From: an uncultured Clostridia bacterium
Lineage (GTDB): Bacteria > Bacillota > Clostridia > Saccharofermentanales > DTU023
NCBI GenBank assembly: GCA_937922005.1
Contig: CAKZWV010000004.1
Location: 1 to 64,000, forward strand
Reading direction: 5' to 3'
DNA length: 64,000 bases
Shown: positions 15,940 to 24,353 of the stretch, piece after piece
Layout of the letters: the number at the start of each line of letters is the position of its first letter
Position numbering within the stretch: the stretch's first letter is position 1
Position numbers and translations under genes: made by a program
The notes under the pieces: generated by a model
Database searches by the model: none
What the model saw: only the letters and a program-made list of their open reading frames with translations
What the model was told of the DNA's origin: nothing

Positions 15940-17174
15940 CCAGCACAACCCCCCACTTTCTGGCTAAGCAACCGGTTCTTCCCATCTGGGAGGACCGGTC
16001 TTTGGCATCTAGCTTCTTTGCGATCAATCCAGAATTTATGGCCTTTGCCAAGATGGTGGAAACTGGCCTTAAAGGCCTTCGTCAAAAGGGAGAGCCCCTG
16101 GTTATTTTGCCCCATATCCAGGCTGATCCTGATGCCCTTTGTACGGCCTTTGCGATCAGTGAGCTCTGTTCTCTCATGGGGGTAGACCATTGGATTGGGG
16201 TCTCTGAGCCCATCCAAGGTCCCATCTGTCGTTTCCTGCAAGCAGAACGAGGAGAGGATGTCCTAGACCGGGTCCGCAACCTAGAGAATCCCGAAGCTCT
16301 TGAGGCCTTTACCAGGACCTTAGGCCCCTATGTCGCCTTCCAGGTCGATGCCCATGCCGGTTTCCGCCTGGGGGATCGAGCTGCTCTGCGTGATCAGGCT
16401 TCGAGTATTTGGATCCTTGACCACCATTGTATAGATCCCGAGGATGAAGGGGAACTGGCAAAAATCAAGGCCCAAGCGGGCTCGGGGGTCTATGTCCAAA
16501 GTGACCGGTCTTCTTGTGCCGAACTGGCAGCCGCCCTCATTTATCTCATCCTGGAGGACCAGGGATATGATCCCTTGGCCGTCTGGCGGGAAAGGCTTAC
16601 CCTGATCAATGCCCTCCTGGCAGGGATTTACAGTGATTCCGGATCTCTCATGTATCCGGCGGCTGATCCTTGGACCTATACCTGCTCCACCTTTTTGGTT
16701 GGCGCAGGGGCAGAGAAAGAATTGATCAATGCCAAGCTCTTTAAGGAGATTTCCTATACGTCTTTTGAGGCAAGAGCCCAGGCCTTTTTAAAGACCCAGA
16801 TCCTAGCCGATGGGCAAATTGCCTTTATGGCCATTGAGCCTGAATGGATTGCCTCTGGGGTCTTACAGGGCCCGGACTTTGCCGTTCTTGTAGCCAGGAT
16901 GCGTAATATCCAGGGAGTTCGGATTGGGGCCCTCCTTAAGGTCCTTTCTCCGGATTGGACCCAATTTAAGATTAGCTTGCGATCAGGCCCCCAGGATTCC
17001 ATCTTGGAGATTGCCCGTGCCTTTGGCGGTGGCGGTCACCGTCAAGCTGCGGCGGCCTCCTTTACCCTGCCTCCTATGACAGGTCCTGGCAAGGCCCTCC
17101 AAGAAATTCAAGGAAGGTTAATCAAGCTGGCTCAGCCTATTCTAAGGGCTGAGGCCAATCAAGCTGATGTCTAA
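15936..17174 (+). CDS. nrnA: DHH/DHHA1 phosphoesterase, NrnA-type (nanoRNase / pAp or cyclic-dinucleotide phosphatase)
   Basis: 412 residues, longer than B. subtilis NrnA (~313) because of an N-terminal extension of ~50 residues and an insertion. Motif I is HIQADPDALCTAF (H-x3-D-x-D), motif II includes the central QVDAHAG, motif III is LDHHC (DHH), and the DHHA1 domain carries GGGGHRQAAAASF (G-G-G-H-x2-A-A). These are metal ligands and substrate contacts of NrnA, which degrades short RNAs, pAp or pGpG. Its position between rbfA and truB matches many Firmicutes. All catalytic motifs look intact. Confidence 0.88.
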   Translation: MTSTTPHFLAKQPVLPIWEDRSLASSFFAINPEFMAFAKMVETGLKGLRQKGEPLVILPHIQADPDALCTAFAISELCSLMGVDHWIGVSEPIQGPICRFLQAERGEDVLDRVRNLENPEALEAFTRTLGPYVAFQVDAHAGFRLGDRAALRDQASSIWILDHHCIDPEDEGELAKIKAQAGSGVYVQSDRSSCAELAAALIYLILEDQGYDPLAVWRERLTLINALLAGIYSDSGSLMYPAADPWTYTCSTFLVGAGAEKELINAKLFKEISYTSFEARAQAFLKTQILADGQIAFMAIEPEWIASGVLQGPDFAVLVARMRNIQGVRIGALLKVLSPDWTQFKISLRSGPQDSILEIARAFGGGGHRQAAAASFTLPPMTGPGKALQEIQGRLIKLAQPILRAEANQADV

Positions 17175-17196
17175 TTCAATCTAGTAAGGAACAACC

Positions 17197-18321
17197 ATGC
17201 TAGCCCATCAACCACACTCTGGCTTTATCTTAATCCATAAAGATTCAGGGCCAAGTTCGTTTACCTATGTTAATCAAATTAAAAAGCTCCTTGGCACCAA
17301 AAAAGTGGGCCATGCTGGAACCCTCGACCCCATGGCCGAGGGCTTACTTTTGTTAGGCTTTGGTAAGGCTTGTGCCCTGCTCAAGTACTTTTTGACCTCG
17401 GACAAGACCTATGCCTATGAGGCAGCCTTGGGGGTGGAAAGTGACACTCTCGATGCCACCGGGGAGGTCAAAGAAAGCCTGCCAGCAGAGGATCTCCGTA
17501 AGCGCTGGTCCCAGGGAGATTTTGCCTTTAGTCAGGCAGAGCACCGAGCGGATCATTTCCCAGAAGGGAGTATTCTTCAGGTTCCACCCCTCTACTCTGC
17601 CTTAAAATACCAGGGTCGACCTCTCTATGCCTATGCCCGCCAGGGGACCCTTCCCCCCGATTTTTCGCTGGAGCAAAAGGTCCGCCAGGTTGAGGTCCAG
17701 GTAGACCAATTGACCGATGCCACTTGGCCTGCCGATGCTTCATACCCCTACTACGGGGCGACCATTACCGTCAGTTCCGGCTTTTACGTCCGTTCTTATA
17801 TTGCTGAGATTGGTGACCGCCTGGGCTGTGGGGCCCTGATGACCCGCTTGGTACGCACGAAGGCTTACGGTTTTTCTTTGGAAGAAAGTATGTTTCTTGC
17901 CGAGATCCAGGCGGCCCTGGACCCTGCTCATGGAGGTATGACTGCCCTTGCTGCCCTTCCAGCCTACTTTGACCCCCTATCTGCCCTCGCACGCAAGATG
18001 CCGATCTTCTATGTTACTTGGGATGACCTGCAACAAATATTCCACGGTCGCCAGGATTTTCTTTTCACCTCCAGCTTTTTGTCTCGTCTTGCTGCTTCTT
18101 GTCCTGGGTCTGATACGGCTGATCACCTGGGTCTTGGTTACCGTGATTCTATAGAGGGTGAAGAGGGGGCTCCTGGGATTTTAGTGGGCACCCTCAAGCG
18201 AGATCGCAAAGCCTGGCGGCTCGACCGCAATTTAATCGATTTACGAGATTTTCCCAGCCTCCGACCAGGAAAGTCAGTCAGTTTTGGAGATTCTGGCCAA
18301 CTTCCAGGAGAAAGCCGATGA
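17197..18321 (+). CDS. truB: tRNA pseudouridine(55) synthase
   Basis: 374 residues against a usual ~300. It has the TruB N-terminus GFILIHKDSGPSSF and the catalytic loop KVGHAGTLDPMAEGLL with the nucleophilic Asp, followed by the QVPPLYSALKYQGRPLYAYAR substrate-pocket region and the RSYIAEIGDRLGCGALMTRLVRT strand. The extra length is spread over a loop and a divergent C-terminus. TruB makes psi55 in the T-loop of all elongator tRNAs and also has tRNA chaperone activity. It precedes ribF with a 4-base overlap. Confidence 0.94.
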   Translation: MLAHQPHSGFILIHKDSGPSSFTYVNQIKKLLGTKKVGHAGTLDPMAEGLLLLGFGKACALLKYFLTSDKTYAYEAALGVESDTLDATGEVKESLPAEDLRKRWSQGDFAFSQAEHRADHFPEGSILQVPPLYSALKYQGRPLYAYARQGTLPPDFSLEQKVRQVEVQVDQLTDATWPADASYPYYGATITVSSGFYVRSYIAEIGDRLGCGALMTRLVRTKAYGFSLEESMFLAEIQAALDPAHGGMTALAALPAYFDPLSALARKMPIFYVTWDDLQQIFHGRQDFLFTSSFLSRLAASCPGSDTADHLGLGYRDSIEGEEGAPGILVGTLKRDRKAWRLDRNLIDLRDFPSLRPGKSVSFGDSGQLPGESR

Positions 18322-19265
18322 GAGTTCTTTCTTTGCGTTCACAGGAGGATTTTTTTCACCTGCCCTATCGTCCCCAGGGAGGACTCTGTCTAGCCCTGGG
18401 CTTTTTTAACGGCCTCCACCTAGGCCATCAAGAACTCTTGCAGGCAACCCTCGCCAAAGCAAAAGAGGAGGCTTGGGAACCGGGGGTTTTCCTATTTCGT
18501 TCGAGTCCTGGCATTCAGCTTGGAAGTCGACCTGAATTGGCAGGCCCCCATTTGCTCATGCTGGAAGAAGATAGGCTCCGAGCCCTAGAGCAAGCTGGTT
18601 TTGCCTGGGCCCTGGTCTGTGATCCAAGTCCTAGCGTCTTGGGTCTTCCAGCTAAGGCCTTTGTGGAGAATTTTCTTCTAGCTGGCATAGGGACCAAGGC
18701 CGTATTTTGTGGGGAAGATTTTCGTTTTGGTTGCAAGGCCCAGGGGGACGTCCGCCTCCTGCATGCCTACGCCCCCCAGCTTATCACCTTTGTCTTTCAG
18801 ATGGTAAAGGAGGCCGGGGCCAAACTTTCCTCTACCCAGATCCGTCACGAGCTTAAGGAGGGGCGCTTGGACCTGGCTCAGAGGGCTTTAGGTCGGCCCT
18901 TTGGCTTTAGTCTCAACCCTGAAGATGCGGATCTTTTCCCTTTTAGCTTAGCCCCAAAGCAAGAAACAAGCTCTTTTAGCCCTGTTGGCCTTGTTGGACG
19001 CGCGAGTCCTACAAGTTCTGTTTCCCATAGGGAACATTCTTTGATCTGGCCTCCCCAGCCCTGGAGGGGCTTCCCCTTATGTCTAGTCCTGTCCCATGGA
19101 AAGAATGGAAAATTCTTGCTGTGCCCGCAAGGTTCAATCCTTTATCCGCCAGACTTGACCCCCATCCCCGAGGGTTCCTACGAGGGCTGGCTCCTTGGTC
19201 TGGGAGAGAACAGAGCCCCTTATTTAGCCCTGACCCAATTCCTCGGGACAGCCACTTTGCCTTAA
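18318..19265 (+). CDS. ribF: RibF-like FAD synthetase with degenerate or missing riboflavin kinase domain
   Basis: 315 residues, close to normal RibF length. The adenylyltransferase half is clear: ALGFFNGLHLGHQELL (H-x-G-H nucleotide site), CGEDFRFG, and SSTQIRHELKEGRLDLAQRALGRPF. The second half should carry the flavokinase (GR.LGFPTAN, the T-N metal/ATP site, then a Glu base), but after GRPFGFSLNPED I find no PTAN motif or the usual GVY strand, only Ser/Pro-rich text and a short SYEGWLLGL segment. FMN synthesis by this protein is therefore doubtful, and a separate kinase would be needed. The 3' end lies in a 32-bp tandem repeat, a possible cause of tail change. Position after truB is canonical. 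Confidence 0.75.
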   Translation: MRVLSLRSQEDFFHLPYRPQGGLCLALGFFNGLHLGHQELLQATLAKAKEEAWEPGVFLFRSSPGIQLGSRPELAGPHLLMLEEDRLRALEQAGFAWALVCDPSPSVLGLPAKAFVENFLLAGIGTKAVFCGEDFRFGCKAQGDVRLLHAYAPQLITFVFQMVKEAGAKLSSTQIRHELKEGRLDLAQRALGRPFGFSLNPEDADLFPFSLAPKQETSSFSPVGLVGRASPTSSVSHREHSLIWPPQPWRGFPLCLVLSHGKNGKFLLCPQGSILYPPDLTPIPEGSYEGWLLGLGENRAPYLALTQFLGTATLP

Positions 19266-19328
19266 TCCAGGTCTTTGGGATAGCCACTTTGACTTAATCC
19301 GCTTCCTCGGGATAGGCAATTAGCCCGG
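19241..19328. repeat. 32-bp tandem repeats spanning the ribF stop codon
   Basis: Copy 1 (19241-19272) contains the last ribF codons and stop. Copy 2 (19273-19304) repeats it with a few changes (both contain AGCCACTTTG then CTTAATCC). Copy 3 begins at 19305 (CCTCGGGATAG) and decays. The gene tail is thus echoed downstream. Confidence 0.8.
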
Positions 19329-19356
19329 ACCCCGTTCCCTGTGCCTCCTCCTTACC

Positions 19357-19385
19357 TTGAGAGGAAGGAAGCTTTTTGATAAAAT
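19357..19385 (+). promoter_or_regulatory. Promoter of the lgt-division cluster
   Basis: TTGAGA, 17-base spacer, TAAAAT. It leaves a ~145-base leader before lgt. The leader holds a tiny ORF with its own ribosome site (GAGGAG, then ATG CGG CGC TGA at 19395-19406). Confidence 0.7.
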
Positions 19386-19536
19386 GAGGAGACCAATGCG
19401 GCGCTGACCTGTCCACCTGACGACCTGGCAGCTGGCCGCAATCTAGTTGAGAAAATCCTGCTGGCTTACCAGAAGCTCGACGGTTTGAACATTTGCTTTT
19501 TGGAGCATTTGGGGCTGGTGGAAAAAGGAGATTCGA

Positions 19537-20664
19537 ATGGATGTGAGTTTGATGAGTCTTTTCACGTGGAAGGCCTGTCTGGCCCCCTTGCTGGGGACCG
19601 GGATGAATTTCCATGTGTCCTTTCCGGGGATGGGGATTGAAGACCTGGAGGTGCATCGGGTGGCTTTCACCCTGAAGCTCTTTGGGAAGGAATTCCCCAT
19701 CTTTTGGTATGGAATCATTATCGCCAGTGCCTTTTTGCTTTGCATGTTTTTGGCGAGCAAAGAGGCCTACCGCTATGGTTTGGCGAGCGAAACGATCTTA
19801 GATGTTATGGTCTGGATCATCCCACTTAGCATCGTAGGAGCACGGCTTTATTACGTGGCCTTTGCCTGGGACGATTTTCGGGATGATTTGTCGAGAATTT
19901 TTAGTACAAGACATGGGGGCTTAGCCTTTTATGGGGGAGTCCTGGCAGCGGTTCTTACCTTTATCATTTTTGCCCGTCTCCACCACGTTCCTCTGGCGAA
20001 TTTGGCCGATTTTACCATAGTTTACCTGCCCCTGGGCCAGGCCATCGGCCGCTGGGGGAATTTTATGAACCAGGAGGCCTTTGGGGTCAACACGAGGGCC
20101 CCTTGGGGGATGATCAGCGAGGGGACGACAGCCTATTTACAGAGCTTTCCCAACTCCCTGGACCCCTACGCCCCGGTTCATCCCACTTTCTTATATGAAA
20201 GCCTGGGCAATCTATTGATTTTCTTCCTTCTCCTCCGCCTCCGCAAATACTCCCAGAAAAAGTGGTCGGTGGTGGCTGCTTATTCCTTTTTATATGGGCT
20301 TTTGCGCTTTTATGTGGAGGGCCTGAGGACAGATGCCCTGATGATAGGAAATACCAATCTCCGGGTCTCGCAAGTCTTGTCCCTTGTCATGATCCTAGGG
20401 GGGGCTGGGGTCCTCCTCTACTATATCTTGAATTCATCATCGAACCGCTTTAACCGGGTGAACCTTGCCAATCCACCCAAGGAGCCTTGGGTTCCCCTGG
20501 CTAAAGTTAAATCCGTGGATGTGCCCAAGCCTGAGGACGAAGCTAAGCCACTGGATGAAGCCAAATCCCAGGACAAAGCCGAATCCCTGGCTGAAGTTAA
20601 CTCTGAGGATGAGCCCAAGTCCCAGCAGAACGCCAAGTCTAAGGCCCAGGCGGAAAGGTCATAA
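19537..20664 (+). CDS. lgt: Prolipoprotein diacylglyceryl transferase
   Basis: 375 residues with about seven membrane segments. Landmarks: the FPIFWYGI first-helix region, RHGGLAFYGGVLAA (H-G-G motif) and the Lgt signature GRWGNFMNQEAFG with its essential Asn/Glu. The last ~55 residues are a charged tail of repeating Lys-x-x-Asp-Glu-Ala units absent from typical Lgt (~280 residues). Lgt transfers diacylglycerol from phosphatidylglycerol to the lipobox Cys of prolipoproteins, which would include the two binding lipoproteins in this window. AAGGAG lies 8 bases before the ATG. The stop codon overlaps the next ATG by one base. Confidence 0.94.
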   Translation: MDVSLMSLFTWKACLAPLLGTGMNFHVSFPGMGIEDLEVHRVAFTLKLFGKEFPIFWYGIIIASAFLLCMFLASKEAYRYGLASETILDVMVWIIPLSIVGARLYYVAFAWDDFRDDLSRIFSTRHGGLAFYGGVLAAVLTFIIFARLHHVPLANLADFTIVYLPLGQAIGRWGNFMNQEAFGVNTRAPWGMISEGTTAYLQSFPNSLDPYAPVHPTFLYESLGNLLIFFLLLRLRKYSQKKWSVVAAYSFLYGLLRFYVEGLRTDALMIGNTNLRVSQVLSLVMILGGAGVLLYYILNSSSNRFNRVNLANPPKEPWVPLAKVKSVDVPKPEDEAKPLDEAKSQDKAESLAEVNSEDEPKSQQNAKSKAQAERS

Positions 20665-21836
20665 TGAAAAAGTCTTTTATGAGGAGGACCCCAGAGAGGG
20701 GCCAGGACATGTCGTTTTGGGAGCGGATTGACCTGTGGACTCTTATTCCTGTGGTCATTTTGACCCTTATTGGACTGGTCGCCTTGAATCTCGTCTTTCA
20801 ACATGAATACGGCCAGGGACCCTACGCCAGGTCATGGACCAAACAGCTCGTGGCGGTCGCCCTGGGCGCTGTTGTCGCTACCATTATTTTATTCATCCAG
20901 CTGCCGACTTTTCGCCTGCTTGCCATTTTTTCCTACGGGTTTTCGATCGCCCTCTTAATTTGGGTCAAGATTGACTCCTATGATCTTTCCGCCCTTACTG
21001 GTGCCGATAGCTGGATGCGGATCCCCCTGTTTGGGTCCTTCCAGCCCTCGGAGTTGGCTAAAATTTCCGTAGCCTTGTTGGCGGCGGAGGTCTTTGGGAA
21101 GATGAAACGTCAAGAAGTGTCTGAGGTCAAGGGCATTAAGCAGATTGTTGCGATCTATGCCCTGCCCCTTGCGCTTGTTTTGATGGAACCAGACCTGGGC
21201 ACCGCCTTGGTTATCTTATTTATGTTCCTGGTTTCTATATTTATCTGGGGGATCCGTTGGGGTTTTATCACCATAGGTTTTTTGGCAGGGCTGATGATCG
21301 TGCCTGCCGCTTGGTTTTTTTACCTCAATGAAGTCCGGCGTAAACGGATCCTTAGCTTGCTCTTCCCTGGCCATGACGCCAAGGCCGACTACCAAATCAA
21401 CCAGGCCCTCAAAGCCTTGGCCAACGGTGGCCTTTTTGGCTCGCCCTCTGATGTGAGCATCCCCGTACCTGTCAAGGAATCCGATTTCATTTTTACGGCT
21501 ATTGGGGAGTATTTTGGCTTTATAGGGAGTATGACCGTACTCATTCTCTTTACCATCTATGTGGTCAGGGTCTATTACCTGGCCCTCCAGATGGAAGCCT
21601 ACGAGCCCTCTGCTGCCTACCTATTGATTGCCCTCATTTCCTCCCAGGCCTTTCACATTATCGAGAATATTGGGATGAACCTGGGACTCCTGCCCATTAC
21701 CGGCATTCCCCTTCCCTACATAAGTGACGGGGGGACTGCCATGGTCATGAATTTTATTACCCTGGGTCTCATCCTGAACGTCCTGGGCAACCTGAAGGAA
21801 TACCGGACCCTCTATCGGACTTCCCCCCTGACCTAG
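20664..21836 (+). CDS. rodA: SEDS peptidoglycan polymerase, RodA-type
   Basis: 390 residues, about ten membrane helices. SEDS landmarks: ADSWMRIPLFGSFQPSELAKI (the conserved G..RWI....QPSE.AK region), LVLMEPDLGTALVILFMF and the C-terminal ITGIPLPYISDGGTAMVMNF (cf. TGIPLPF.SYGG). SEDS proteins polymerise lipid II into glycan strands together with a class B PBP. I call it RodA rather than FtsW because a second SEDS gene sits next to murG. Its start overlaps the lgt stop. The GGGAGTATTTTG motif copy at 21505 lies in its coding sequence. Confidence 0.88.
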   Translation: MKKSFMRRTPERGQDMSFWERIDLWTLIPVVILTLIGLVALNLVFQHEYGQGPYARSWTKQLVAVALGAVVATIILFIQLPTFRLLAIFSYGFSIALLIWVKIDSYDLSALTGADSWMRIPLFGSFQPSELAKISVALLAAEVFGKMKRQEVSEVKGIKQIVAIYALPLALVLMEPDLGTALVILFMFLVSIFIWGIRWGFITIGFLAGLMIVPAAWFFYLNEVRRKRILSLLFPGHDAKADYQINQALKALANGGLFGSPSDVSIPVPVKESDFIFTAIGEYFGFIGSMTVLILFTIYVVRVYYLALQMEAYEPSAAYLLIALISSQAFHIIENIGMNLGLLPITGIPLPYISDGGTAMVMNFITLGLILNVLGNLKEYRTLYRTSPLT

Positions 21837-21861
21837 GTCCTGCTTATCAAGGAGTCTGCCA

Positions 21862-23286
21862 GTGTCTTTTTCCCCCTCCCCAACAAATAATCCCTCGCCT
21901 CTTTCCTCAAGTTCTTCGCTTAGCAAGGTTCCCCAGCCGTCTTCCCAGGAGCCTTCTCCGAAGTTTTCCCAGGACCCACCTTCGAAGCCTTCCCAGGATG
22001 CTTCCCAGGAGACTTTCCAGTCACTGGAGAAGGCCCTTGCCACAGCCCATGTTCCCGTCCTCCTAGATGCTGTCCTGGAGGAGGTTTTTTCACCTGTAGG
22101 CAAGGAGAAGAACGAGGAGCCCTTGGCTCCCAAGGTTTTTATGGATTTGACTCTGGGCTGGGGAGGGCATAGCCTCCGAGTTATAAACCGGGCTTTGACT
22201 GAAAACCCAGACAGTGGTCGCATCGTTCTCCTGGGCTCGGATCGGGACCTTAAGGCATTGGAAGCAAGCTGTCAACGCTTTTACCTAGCAGGCTTTCACA
22301 AGATTCAGGGCTTGGACCCTGTCAGCCAGGCCCTGGTGGAAAAGACTTTGGCTTCTCTTGAATCTTTTGGATCCTCTGGGCTCCTTGAAAGCTCAGGAGA
22401 ATTCCAAAAATCCCGAGGGTCTTTAGGGGACTTGAAAAAAGACTCAGATCCCCAGCTTGCTCCTAGGCAGAGCCAGGACCGGGTCCAGATTTACCTAAAT
22501 CATGGAAACTTTGCGGAGGTAGGGAATATTTGGGCAAGATGTCAGGATGTCCTGCCAGATATTCAACAAACGAACCTTCAGACTATCCTCTTGGACCTGG
22601 GGGTATCCTCCCCCCAGATTGACCAAGTCGACCGAGGTTTTTCCTATAGCCAATCAGCTCCCTTAGATATGAGGATGGATCAGACTCAGACCCTGACGGC
22701 CCGGAAGATCCTCTTGACCTATTCCGAGGCAGACCTGGTCCGGATTTTTCGGGATTATGGGGAGGAACGGGAGGCCTACCCTATTGCAAAGGCCATCGTG
22801 GCGGACCGCTCCTTTCGAACTTTTGAGGATTCTCAAGAGCTGGTTGACCTGGTTTGCCGAATTAAACGCATTCGCCAGGGCCCCCCTGGCAAAGCGGGCG
22901 GCCGAGGCAGGGCCAAGGCCTCTGGGCAAGGCGCACGAAAGAAAATGGGGCACCCAGCCAAGCAAGTTTTTCAAGCCCTACGGATTGCTGTCAATGGGGA
23001 ACTGGCGGCCTTAGAGAACTTTCTAAAGGCCATGGAGGTCTGGCATCCAGCCAGGGCCAAGCTCCTGGTGATTAGCTTTCAGTCCCTTGAAGATCGGATG
23101 GTCAAGGAGACCTTTCAGCGCTGGGTCCACCCCTGTACCTGCCCGCCCGACTTTCCCTACTGCGTCTGCGGGAAAAAGCCCTTAGGGAAGAAGGGGCCCC
23201 GCTTCCTGGGTCGGAGTACAGACCCCAATAATCCCAGGTCTGAAAGTGCGGTCCTTCGTTCTTTTACTTTTCAGGAAGGGGAGTAG
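21862..23286 (+). CDS. rsmH: 16S rRNA m4C1402 methyltransferase RsmH (MraW)
   Basis: 474 residues from a GTG with AAGGAG 7 bases upstream; the usual length is ~310. The first ~60 residues are Ser/Pro/Gln repeats (SQD/PSQ units) and another ~65 residues are inserted around 155-215 before the AdoMet core resumes. Core landmarks: HVPVLLDAVLEEV, FMDLTLGWGGHS (for the usual D.TLG.GGHS), DLGVSSPQIDQVDRGFSY, LDMRMD, QVFQALRIAVNGEL, and FQSLEDRMVKETFQ with the C-terminal PKFPYCVC-like CTCPPDFPYCVC. All typical RsmH motifs are present, so it should be active. A dispersed-motif copy (21882-21893) lies in the disordered N-terminus and another (22522) in the insert region. Confidence 0.93.
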   Translation: MSFSPSPTNNPSPLSSSSSLSKVPQPSSQEPSPKFSQDPPSKPSQDASQETFQSLEKALATAHVPVLLDAVLEEVFSPVGKEKNEEPLAPKVFMDLTLGWGGHSLRVINRALTENPDSGRIVLLGSDRDLKALEASCQRFYLAGFHKIQGLDPVSQALVEKTLASLESFGSSGLLESSGEFQKSRGSLGDLKKDSDPQLAPRQSQDRVQIYLNHGNFAEVGNIWARCQDVLPDIQQTNLQTILLDLGVSSPQIDQVDRGFSYSQSAPLDMRMDQTQTLTARKILLTYSEADLVRIFRDYGEEREAYPIAKAIVADRSFRTFEDSQELVDLVCRIKRIRQGPPGKAGGRGRAKASGQGARKKMGHPAKQVFQALRIAVNGELAALENFLKAMEVWHPARAKLLVISFQSLEDRMVKETFQRWVHPCTCPPDFPYCVCGKKPLGKKGPRFLGRSTDPNNPRSESAVLRSFTFQEGE

Positions 23287-23414
23287 GAGGCAGCTGGAAC
23301 AGGAGTTTTCGGTACGAAGCAAGAAGTTTTTCAATACTTCCATACAAAGATAGGCGTTTTACAGTACGCTAATAGCTAAGTTATTGACAGGAGTAAGAAG
23401 GAGATCGAAGCGTC

Positions 23415-24353
23415 TTGGCCCCAAATCCTCAAAAAATTGATCCTAGGTCTTCGAAAGCTCAAAGGCCTGATCCTAGGTCCTCAAGCCACCAAAGCACCAG
23501 TCGGGGGCCCAGGTCTTCCCGCCAGGTGTCCGGCTCCAGTCGGGGCCAGGGGCCTTCAAAAAGGGGAAAGCGGATTACAGCGAAGGATCTTGCCCCTTAT
23601 GATTTGGGAACCCTGCGAGAGCTGGAGGAAAAGAGTGTCAACCGCTTTGAGGCCCTTCAGGCGATTTATCAACTGGCCGGGAGACCCCGTAAAAGGATCC
23701 TCTTTGTCTTTACCATCATCCTTCTTGCTGTCTTCGTCCTTTTTGTCCTGATGCTACGTCGATCGAGCCAGATCATTGAAACGAACTTTCAAAATGCAGG
23801 CTTGACGGAGGAACTGCACGATGCAGAAAAGTCACTAGCTATTGAGGAAGATCGCCTCTTGGCTGCCTTGGATCTCAATAAGATTAAGAAGGAGGCCATT
23901 GAGGTCTATGGGATGCGTTTACCGTCGGAAGCCCAGCGGATGATGATTCGTTTTCCTAAGTCCGACCGGACCTTGGTCCTGACCAATCCGGACATGGCCC
24001 AGGAACAAACAGGGGGAAAAAGCCAGAATTTGATCAATTACCCCTCCATCCTGAACTATTTCAAAGGCTTTGCCCGCCCCTTGCCCCAGACCTTGGATCC
24101 GGGAAACCTTGGGGCCCCCTATCCCACGGAGGGGCCAAAGCAGACAGAAAAATCAGAACATTCGAAAGAATCAGAAGGTTCAGAGAATACCGATACCTCC
24201 GAAGCTTCCGAAACTGGGGAAGCGGACGATAAGATCGATACGACAGATACGACAGATACCGCAGAGGCTACAGAAACAGCAGAGATGACAGAGCCAATGG
24301 AAACTGCCGAGAACATAGAGACGACAGAAGGAGACGAAGATGCAGGCCAATAA
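23415..24353 (+). CDS. FtsL-like single-pass division protein
   Basis: 312 residues, starting at TTG with AAGGAG 11 bases upstream (spacing rather long). The layout is a basic disordered N-terminus (residues 1-60, Arg/Ser/Pro), one membrane helix (~95-116: RILFVFTIILLAVFVLFVLML), a short extracytoplasmic coiled coil, and a Thr/Glu/Asp repeat tail (TDTTDT, ETAE units). It resembles FtsL in topology and in its place between rsmH and ftsI, but FtsL is ~100 residues and poorly conserved, so the assignment rests on context. Its end overlaps ftsI by 14 bases. Confidence 0.6.
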   Translation: MAPNPQKIDPRSSKAQRPDPRSSSHQSTSRGPRSSRQVSGSSRGQGPSKRGKRITAKDLAPYDLGTLRELEEKSVNRFEALQAIYQLAGRPRKRILFVFTIILLAVFVLFVLMLRRSSQIIETNFQNAGLTEELHDAEKSLAIEEDRLLAALDLNKIKKEAIEVYGMRLPSEAQRMMIRFPKSDRTLVLTNPDMAQEQTGGKSQNLINYPSILNYFKGFARPLPQTLDPGNLGAPYPTEGPKQTEKSEHSKESEGSENTDTSEASETGEADDKIDTTDTTDTAEATETAEMTEPMETAENIETTEGDEDAGQ

